In this document: piece after piece, positions 37,724-46,700 of the stretch
Position numbering within the stretch: the stretch's first letter is position 1
Layout of the letters: every line of letters starts with the position of its first letter
NCBI RefSeq assembly: GCF_018476885.1
Contig: NZ_JAHCVJ010000004.1
Coordinates: forward strand, 124,001 to 188,000
Source of the DNA: Geoanaerobacter pelophilus
GTDB lineage: Bacteria > Desulfobacterota > Desulfuromonadia > Geobacterales > DSM-12255
DNA length: 64,000 bases
Reading direction: 5' to 3'
The notes under the pieces: model-generated
What the model was told of the DNA's origin: nothing
Database searches by the model: none
What the model saw: the letters and a program-made list of their open reading frames with translations, nothing else
Translations under genes and position numbers: made by a program

Positions 37724-40700
37724 TCAGAGCTTGCTGTGGCAGGCGTTGCAGCCAAGCCTGCCGGCATTCCATGTTACTGGCTTGGCCATGTGACAGGCGA
37801 TATTGGAGCAGGTCTTGGTGGTGCCGTTCCACATGGTGCCTGTGCTGAGCGCTGTTTTTGCCGTGTCGTAGGCAGCCGGACCGTTTTTGTAGTTGCCGGC
37901 GTTACGGTTCCAGTAACCGCCGGCGGCAGTGTAGTCGACGAAACTGGCAGGTCTGATCTGTGCCTTAGATTTAACTTGAACAGGTGCGAGAGCGATATCA
38001 AGACTGCCGTTCACATGCATCTTGAGACCTCGCGTAGCAGTGCTTGTCGCGTAAATTCTTCCGGCATCCCTGCTGTCCCCTGTATGACATGCTGAACACC
38101 GTGCATCATACTTGTTGCGAGCGAATTCGGTAGTTGCATAGTGGCAGATGTTGCAGCTAATTGGTGTTGACTGCCCATCGTCCCCGTGTGCGGAAGAGAT
38201 TGTCGGCGAACTGTAGTTACCAAGCTTGTCGGCCCTGCCGGCAAAGATGTTGTTCGCGTGAATGCCGATCGCGTGTTTCGTGTGGGCGCCGGTTGCCGGA
38301 GCATTGCCGTGGCAATTACCGCAACGGTCTGCACCGTAAGTGGTATTCCATGCGGCAGTAGTAGTGTAACCGGTGCTGCCGTCGCTGTGGCAGTAGATAT
38401 TGGCACATTGTACCGTATTTGAACCGACAGAGCCGACCAGCCCCGGAGTAAAGCCTGCCGTCGGGTTCTTGAAGCGCATCGTGCCTGCTGCCACATCGCT
38501 TGTCAGGATGACGTCGATAGTGCCGTTGAGGTGGGAGGAGGTGTTGTACGGGTGACAACTGGCGCAGCCGAAGCCATAGTTGGCCCAGGCCGTGCCGCTC
38601 AGCGGGTCGGAACCGGCTGAAGCGTTAGAGGTGCAGTTGTAGAACGGTATAGCCGACAGGACCCTGCCTCCGGTGTGACGGTTATGAGCCCCGCCGAGCG
38701 TAGGATGACAGGAAGCACAGTTGAGAGTACCTGCGGTCCATGCCTGGGTCCTGTAGGAGCCTTTACCGTTTGAGTGACAGTAAACATTGTTGCAGCTGTT
38801 GCCAGAGAATGACCCCCTCCATGAGGAGCTGAATGATGCGAATTTCACGTCGGTGCCGTTGACATTGTAGGTGCCATTGACGTGGCTGGTGGTACCGGCC
38901 TTGAGCGCGGTGGAGCTCCCTGCTGCGGCAGTGTTTGCATGGCACTTGTCGCAGGTGAAAGCATAGGTGCCGCTCAGGTGCGAGGCGTGAGGCTTGGCGG
39001 CCAGCGAGTGGCATGAGGAAGTACAGTTCAGAGCACCGGGGGTCCATGAATTTGCTGCGCCATAGGATCCCTTACCGTTGGAGTGGCAGTAGGTGGTTGA
39101 GCAGTTGGCGCCGTTCCAGCTGCCGCCATAGGCTGAAGGAAAGGTGACAGTGCGTGTGCCGTTAACATGCTGCAGTACACCGGTGTACTGCTTGAGAATG
39201 GCGTTGTTTGTTAGGTCAGCGGTCCTGTAATGGCAAGCAGAGCATCTGAAACTGTAGTTGCCGGTCAGATGGGTGACGTGAGGAGCAGTGAGCGCTACGC
39301 CGTTCCTGTTGTTGACCCCGGCCCCGCCGTGGCAGGTGGTGCAGGTGATTCGGCTTGAACTGGTGGTCCAGCTTACGAAGACGTAGTTCGGGCTGGCCTG
39401 GCCGCTTGAGTGGCAGTAGACGTTGGCGCAGGTGAAGCTGGCTGCCGTATAGGTGCCGCCACCGGCGATTGCAACGGTCTTGGTACCGTTAAGGTGATTG
39501 ATGTAGTTGCTGATGGTCGTGTTGTTGCCTGCGGTTGTACTGTGGCAGGCGTTGCAGGTCAGAGTGGTGTTGCCGAGATACGTATTGACGTGCTTGGTGT
39601 GCGCGGCACTCCACTTTGGCGAGCCATCACCGGCTTTGTTGTGACAGGTGCTGCAGTTGCTGGTCTTGCCGGTAGTCCAGGTGACCGTAGCAGTTACCGG
39701 TGCTTGGTTCAGACTGTTGCCGCTCCAGTGGCAAGAGTTTTGGCTGCAGGTCCCGCCGGTTGTGTATTTGTAGCTGCGACCGTCTCGGGCTGACAAGGTT
39801 CCGAAGATATAAGTGCCGCCGGCTACACTTATGTCGGCCCGGTTGCCACCGTTCTGATGGTTGCTCTCAGTCTTGCCATGGCAATTCTTGCAGGCAAAGG
39901 CATAGGCAGTGGTTAGAGTGCGATTGCTGCCGGTGTAGTGGCGGAATACTGAGGTGCGGTTGTAATGAATGGCGTGACCGATAGAGGCGTTGACCGACAG
40001 CAAGCCGCTGTTGTTGCCACCGTGGCAGCCGTTGCAGCCACCAACGGCTGCATCAACCCTGCCGTTGATATGGAGCGCTCGGTTGGCACCGGCATTAAGC
40101 GTACCATTGGCATTGAAGTGGGTGTGACAGCCGGAGCAGGAGGTTGTAGGCTGGCTGACATAGCTGCTGTGGGTGCCTGCAGTAGTCCCGGTTGTTGGCG
40201 GGTTGCCGTGACATACGCCGCAATCGGCGTTGGTTGGGGTGGCGTTTCTTGCCAGCAGCGAAGTCTGGTTCCAGAAAATAGTGCTGCGCTTGGTGCCTGA
40301 GGTATCGCCTTTGGGCATATTGCTGCCATGGCAGTAAACATTGCTGCAAGTTGTGGCATTGACGCCGAAAGGCACGCCGAAGACGCTGGTCGGGGTGGCG
40401 CCGTTCTTGCGGGCGGCAGTAGCATTGGCAAAGGTTATTTCACCCGGTCGCCTGCCATTGAGATGGCCGGAAGCAGTGGCGTTTGCAGGTACGGCATGGC
40501 ACTCGAGGCAGCGGACATTAGCGATATTGGTGCTGCCATATCCGCCAAGGTGCTGCTGGTGCGCACCGATCTGCGGGTCTTTGGTCGGGCCGTTGGCGGT
40601 GTGGCCGTCGAGGTCGTAGCCGTTGACGCCGTTTGCTGCATTGCCCGGTGCTTCCTGGGCTTCAGTAGCAGTGCCAATGGTGGGTGTGCCATGACACTTG

Positions 40701-43700
40701 GTGCACTTGTCTACAGTGGTAGCTGCTGCCGTCCAGGCAGGGTTGCGGTTGGCGTGACATCTGGTGTTGTTGCAGGTAGTGCCGCTCCAGCTGCCACTGT
40801 AACCGTCGAAGTTTATGTCACGCTTCTTGTTGAGGTGGTATGCGTAGCCACCCGCCGCGATGGTGGTGTTGTTGCTGGCGGTCAGCACATGGCAGACGTT
40901 GCAGGTGTACTGGGCCGTGAGGTTGGTGTTGTTCAGGTGTGATGCGTGGCGGTTGGTGGTAAGCGTTGTCGGACCGCCGTGGCAGAAGGTGCAGCCGGAG
41001 GTGCCGCTCCATGCCTGTGTGGTGTAGCTTCTGCCTGCTCCGGTTGCCCCGTTTGAGTGACAGTAGGTGGTGGCGCAGTTAGTGCCGCTCCAGCTGCCGC
41101 TGTAGGTTTTGAGGATGGCGACAGTCCTGGTGCCGTTGGCATGCTGCAGCACACCGGTGAAGTTCTTGAGTACTGTGTTATTAGCTAGGTCAGTAGTTCT
41201 GTAGTGGCAGACTGAGCATCTGTAGTTATAGGTGCCGCTTGCAAGGTGCTTGGCGTGCGGCGTGGTGAGCGCTACGCCGTTCTTGTTGTTGCCTCCGGCC
41301 CCACCGTGGCAGGTGGTGCAAGTGACGCGGCTTGAGCTGGTGGTCCAGCTGATGAATACGTAGTTCGGACTGGCCTGGCCGCTTGAGTGGCAGTAGACGT
41401 TGGCGCAGACATAGCTGGACTGGGTGTAGCTGCCGCCACCGGCAATTGCAACAGTCTTGGTGCCGTTAAGGTGGTTAAGATAATTGCTGACAGTCGTGTT
41501 GTTGCTTGCCGTTGTGCTGTGGCAGGCATTGCAGGTCAGGGCCGGGTTGCCGTTGTATGTAGTTACGTGCTTGGTATGTGCTGCGGTCCACTTGACAGAA
41601 GCGCTGTCGCCAGCCTTGTTGTGGCATTTGCCGCAGTTGGAGGTCATGGCGCTGGACCAGTTGACCATTGCCTGGACCGGTGACTGGCTGGCGCTGTTGC
41701 CACTCCAGTGGCAGCTGTTCTGGCTGCAGGTGCCGGCCTTGTACTTGTAGCCTCGGCCATCGCGGGCCGAGTAGGTACCAAAGGTGTAGGTGCCTCCTGA
41801 AATCGCTATATCGGCGAGGTTGCCGGAGTTCATATGGTTGGTCTCGGTCTTGCCGTGACAGTTCTTGCAGGCAAAGGCATAGGCGCTGGCAAGGGTGCGG
41901 TTGCTGCCGGTATAGTGGCGGAATACGGAGGTACGGTTGTAGTGGACGGCATGGCCTTTAGAGACATTGACGGAAAGCAGTCCGTTGTTGTTCGCGCCGT
42001 GGCAACCGTTGCAGGCCCCGCTGCCGTTTACTTCGAGGCTGCCGTTAATATGTTTAGTCCTGTTGGTCCCTGCCGTAAAGGTGCCGTCGGTGTTTACGTG
42101 GGTGTGGCAGCCGTTGCATGAATTGAGGACAGCAGGCTTTGCCAGGCTTGCGTGGCCATTGGTATTTGGAGGACAGCCGTGGCAGCGGTCACAGTCGCCG
42201 GTATTGCTCGGAGTACCGGTCAGGTAGCTGGTATTGCTCCAGCGTGGATGCTGACCATTTGCCCCGATTTCTGTGGCTCCGTGACAGTAGGTGGTGCCGC
42301 AACTCCTTGTGGCAGAGCTGTAGGTAGTAAGAACAGACTTTGCCCGGGCCAGCGTCCCATTCATCGGCACCTCTGTTGTGCCGTTCATGTGAACGGCATC
42401 GTTAAGCGCCGGAACTGTATGGCATTCGGAACAGGCAACCGGATTGGAGTACCCGGTCAAGGCGTTCAGGTGCGCGGCATGTGCTCCAGACTGGGCACTA
42501 ACACTGCTTCCAGCGGTATCTTTGAACGGGTTGGTCGTTGCATACCCATGGCATTTGTCGCAGCTGAGGGTAGCGGTATCGGAACCCCAGGTCGGCGTGC
42601 CCCGTCCATGGCACTTGCTGGCCGAACAGGTACTATACGGACCGGACCCGGCCTGATGGCTTCCGGCGGTGTAAACAGTTCCCGCCCCTTTGGCAGCAGG
42701 ATCGAAGGAAAGCTGGATTATATGATCGGCGTGCAGCAGTGTTCCTGATCCGGCGCCATAATGACAGACAGAGCAGGAGTATCTTGCATTGCCGGCTGTA
42801 CCGGCATGCAGTTTATGGCTGCCGGTTCCGGTAGCATCGGTAGCCATATCCTTGTGGCAAGCCGAGCAGCTCAATGGTCCGGTTGCCCCCCAGGTTTGCG
42901 GGGTGTACCCCGAAGGCTGCCCTGTCCCGCCAGTCCCCTGCACATTGCTGTGACAGTAGAAGTTGGCGCAGGTGCCGAATGTTGCGCTCGGGGCAAGGTT
43001 GCCGGTGCCGCCGCTGGTGAGGTTTCTGTAACGGGCCAGAGTACCGACCCTGGCATCGGTGCTGTTCAGGTGCCACTGGGTATTGCCATTGACGTGGTAG
43101 TTGTTCACTTCGGCGCCATGACAGGTATAACAGACAAGCCCAAGGCCTCCGCCGGTTTCAAGGGCATGCTTCGGATGCGATCCTGCAGTCGGAGCTGCAG
43201 TGGTTGATACACCGTGACACGATCCGCAGGCAACCTCGGCGTACCCCATCTCCCAGTTGGGGGCCGCAACCGTACCGCCACCCAGGGCCGCCTTTGTGGT
43301 GGTGCCGCCACCGTGGCAGTACACATTGGCACAGGTATTCTGCTTTGACATATCATTGGTTCTTCTTACGGTCGTACCAGGACTGGAGGAGACGTAGACA
43401 TTTCCGGTGAGCGTAGAGTAGCCATAGAAAACGCCGCTGGAGACTTTTCCGCTGTATGCCTTAAAACCGATTTCCATCGTATTGCTCGGCATCTGCGAAG
43501 TGTAGTTGTTGTGACAGACGTAGCAGTCGTTCCCGATCATAGGGTTCAGGAGGTGAGCATTGTGTGCACCTGCGCTGCCGGGAGCCATCGAGTTCATGGC
43601 AGGCTTGACCAGACTGGCAGTGTCTATCGGCGGGTTGCCGTGGCAGGAGATGCAGCCGCCGTCAACAATGCCGTTAACATGAATGGAGGGGTTGATGAAT

Positions 43701-46700
43701 CCTGTTCCGGCAGTATTGACGTTGTTGTGACAACCGTTGCAGGAAGAAGGCCCTTTACCATAATGAGTGTAGCCGACGTTCGGCGCTGGCGGCGGGTAGC
43801 CATGACAGCGGGTACAGTCATTGGCAGCTGAACCGGTGAGGAATGGCACATTCCAGGTCGGTTTGAACGGTGTGGTCAATGCCCCGCCGTCTGCCACGAC
43901 ACTGGCATAGGCCCCTTTACCGGTATTGGAATCCATGCCCGATCCATGGCACCAGAAGTTGCCGCATTGACGTGAGCCATAACTGTAAGCAGGCGTGGCA
44001 GTATACCCATAGAACCCCCCCATCCCGGCAATATGCCCGAAGGTTATCTCTGCCGGAAGCGCGGTATCAAGGTGCCCGGGCGAATACGGTCCGGCCGGCT
44101 GAAAGTGACACCCTTCGCAATCGGTCCCGGTTGAGTAGCTGTAAGGGGCTGACTTGAGATGCTGATCATGGGCACCCACATACGGATCGGTTTTTGCTGT
44201 GGTGCTCCCTGGCCCGGCGGTTCCGTAAAAAGCGGCGGTAGTAGCAGAACCATGGCATTTGTCGCATAGCGGCAATGCTGTTGGTGGACCCCAGGTCACA
44301 GTGTGCCTGCCATGGCAATCACTGTTCGAGCAGTTCCCGTATCCTGAACCTGGCGCATTGATTGCGCCTTCCGAATACACCGTGTTGACCGCAACGCCGC
44401 TGAAGCTGAGGTCGATGTTGCCACTGGCATGGTTTTCCGGGTTTGTGGTACCGCCGGTGCTGTGACAGATGCGGCAGTCAAAACTTGTTTCCGGGTTCTG
44501 GGCATGCTGAACATGGCCGCCGGTTGCTGCCGGGTCGATATACATATTGCGGTGGCACGAACCGCAGGTAACCAGGTCTCCCCACTTGGGTGTCGCATAG
44601 AATGTCGGCCCGCCTGTGCCCAGCGTCATACTTGTCGCCCCCTGAACATTGCTGTGGCAATACAGGTTCGAGCAGGTGCCGTAATTTGAGGGGTTGGTCG
44701 GAGCGACTGCACCGGTTGAACCGCTATTGATACCGTTATAGGCGGCACTTGCTGATATCGGGGACATGTTCCATTCCACCTTGCCATTTATGTGGGCGGT
44801 GGTCGTGTAATTCGCATACGTTGCATGGCACCTTGAACAGGCGATCCTGTTACTGCCCGGCATGGTGCCGGAGTGCTTGACATGGCTGCCGGAAGTGGGC
44901 GGGTTGGCACCGGTCGCATTGTGACAGGTACCGCAAGTTGCCTGGCTGGTTCCGACCCATGACGGATTTGTGTTGCTTCCTCCGCCGCCGGACCAGCCGT
45001 GGCAGTAAACGTTGCAGGAGGTAGTATTGGGTGCGGTCTGCAAAACCGTGCCCGCTGAGGTGGTCCAGCGATAAAAGGCGTTCAGGGCATTGGTGCCTGT
45101 GAATGTCCCGCCATTCACAGTGCCGTTGAACCCTGGGAAGTTGGCATTGTTGATCTTAAAACCCATCTCCAGCCTGTTGTTTCCCATCACAACTTCTTGA
45201 TAGTTGTTATGACAGGCGTAGCAACTGGTGATCGGCTTGTGCGTGGCATGGGCGCCGGCGTTTGGTGCCAGCAATCCAAGGGCGTTTGTCGCCGGGTAGG
45301 ACATCTGCGCCAAGGTTGTCGGAGGGGTCCCATGACAATCGTCGCAGTTGGCACCACCGATATATTTGAAACCTTTGCTGTGAGAGTGGCATTTTACGCA
45401 GTCGGAGCTGTTGTTATGGTCAAGCCAGGCAACCTTGCTGGTACTGTTCTGGTGGAATCTGGTCTTATGGTGGCAGACCTCGCAAATGTTTGATGAGGTT
45501 GTTCCGCTGCGGCGGTCATTACCCAGAACCCCGGTAGTAATTCCCGGCGACGTTGACAGTCTGTTGAAAACAACAGATTTGTTTCCGGTAGGTGTGGCAA
45601 CAGTTTCCGATATCTTTTTGATGTTTGTCGTGGCTGACTTGGTGTGACAGGTGTTGCAGGTATGGGTGGTGCCCCATTCACCGAATTTGCTGGTTCCTAG
45701 GGTGAGACTGCTGTGCAAAAGCTCTCCGTAATTGTTTACTACCGTATGGACAGAATTGGCAGTGTCTACAGTAGGGTGACCGGTTGCCGTTACCCGGATA
45801 TTGAAGCTGTTGGTGGCACCCTGGGGTGCAGTTGCCTTTGCCGTGACAGTAAGTGTGGTCGTCGAGCCGGCACCGTTAGGTCCAAGAGTTAGAACCGTGG
45901 GAGACAGCGTCGATGGCGTAACGAAATCTGTGCTGTTTTCTGCCCCTACGAGAGCAAGGTTGAACGATGTATTGCCGCATGCTCCGGTATCGTTATTGGT
46001 CACGGCAACACTGTACGTAACCTGTTTTCCGGTTTTGACCGCACCGGATACCGGGTTTACTGCTACTGATGGCGCATTGGTACATACCGTAGGAACCTGG
46101 GCCGTTGCAGCAGCAGTTGTCCCTGAACTGACATTATTTACCACGTCAGCGGCGCAGACCCGGTATGCATATTTCTGCCCCATGGACAACCCGGTATCAA
46201 CCTTTGAAAGCAGCTGCCCCTGATAGACAACGGTCCCGGATGAGCAATCAACAGGGGCGGGGGCATTGGCCACTCCTCTCACCACCTTGTAAGCATTGGT
46301 AGCATGCAGACCGCTCAGGTCAGAAGCCGGGGTCCAGTTGAGCTGGATCTCGCCGCTGTTTGTGGCCGTAGCCGCAGTAAGTACAGGATTGGATGGTGCC
46401 TGACCGTCTATCACCACCGTGGCGCTGGAGCTGTCGTTATTAGTGACCCCGTTTCCTCCCTGCACATGGGTAATTGCGGTTACTACACCGGTCACGCTAT
46501 AGGTGGAGGTTACGTAGTTTTTCGGGGTAATCCGGACATAGCACTGTGTTGTCCCGCTTGTGGCAAAAAGTCCTGAAGTGCTTACCCGCCAGTCATCACC
46601 ACTGGTAGGAGCAGTCAGATTGCCGTACAAGGCTCCAGTGTTACGGTCAACAATCTCCAGCATGGCTACTTTGGCAGAAATCCCTGCTGGCTGCATGGAT

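Noticed and set aside
37800..45700. Regular repeated short sequences that look like a CRISPR array or minisatellite
   Set aside because: They are the codons of repeated haem motifs in one intact reading frame, with variable spacing and no constant repeat.
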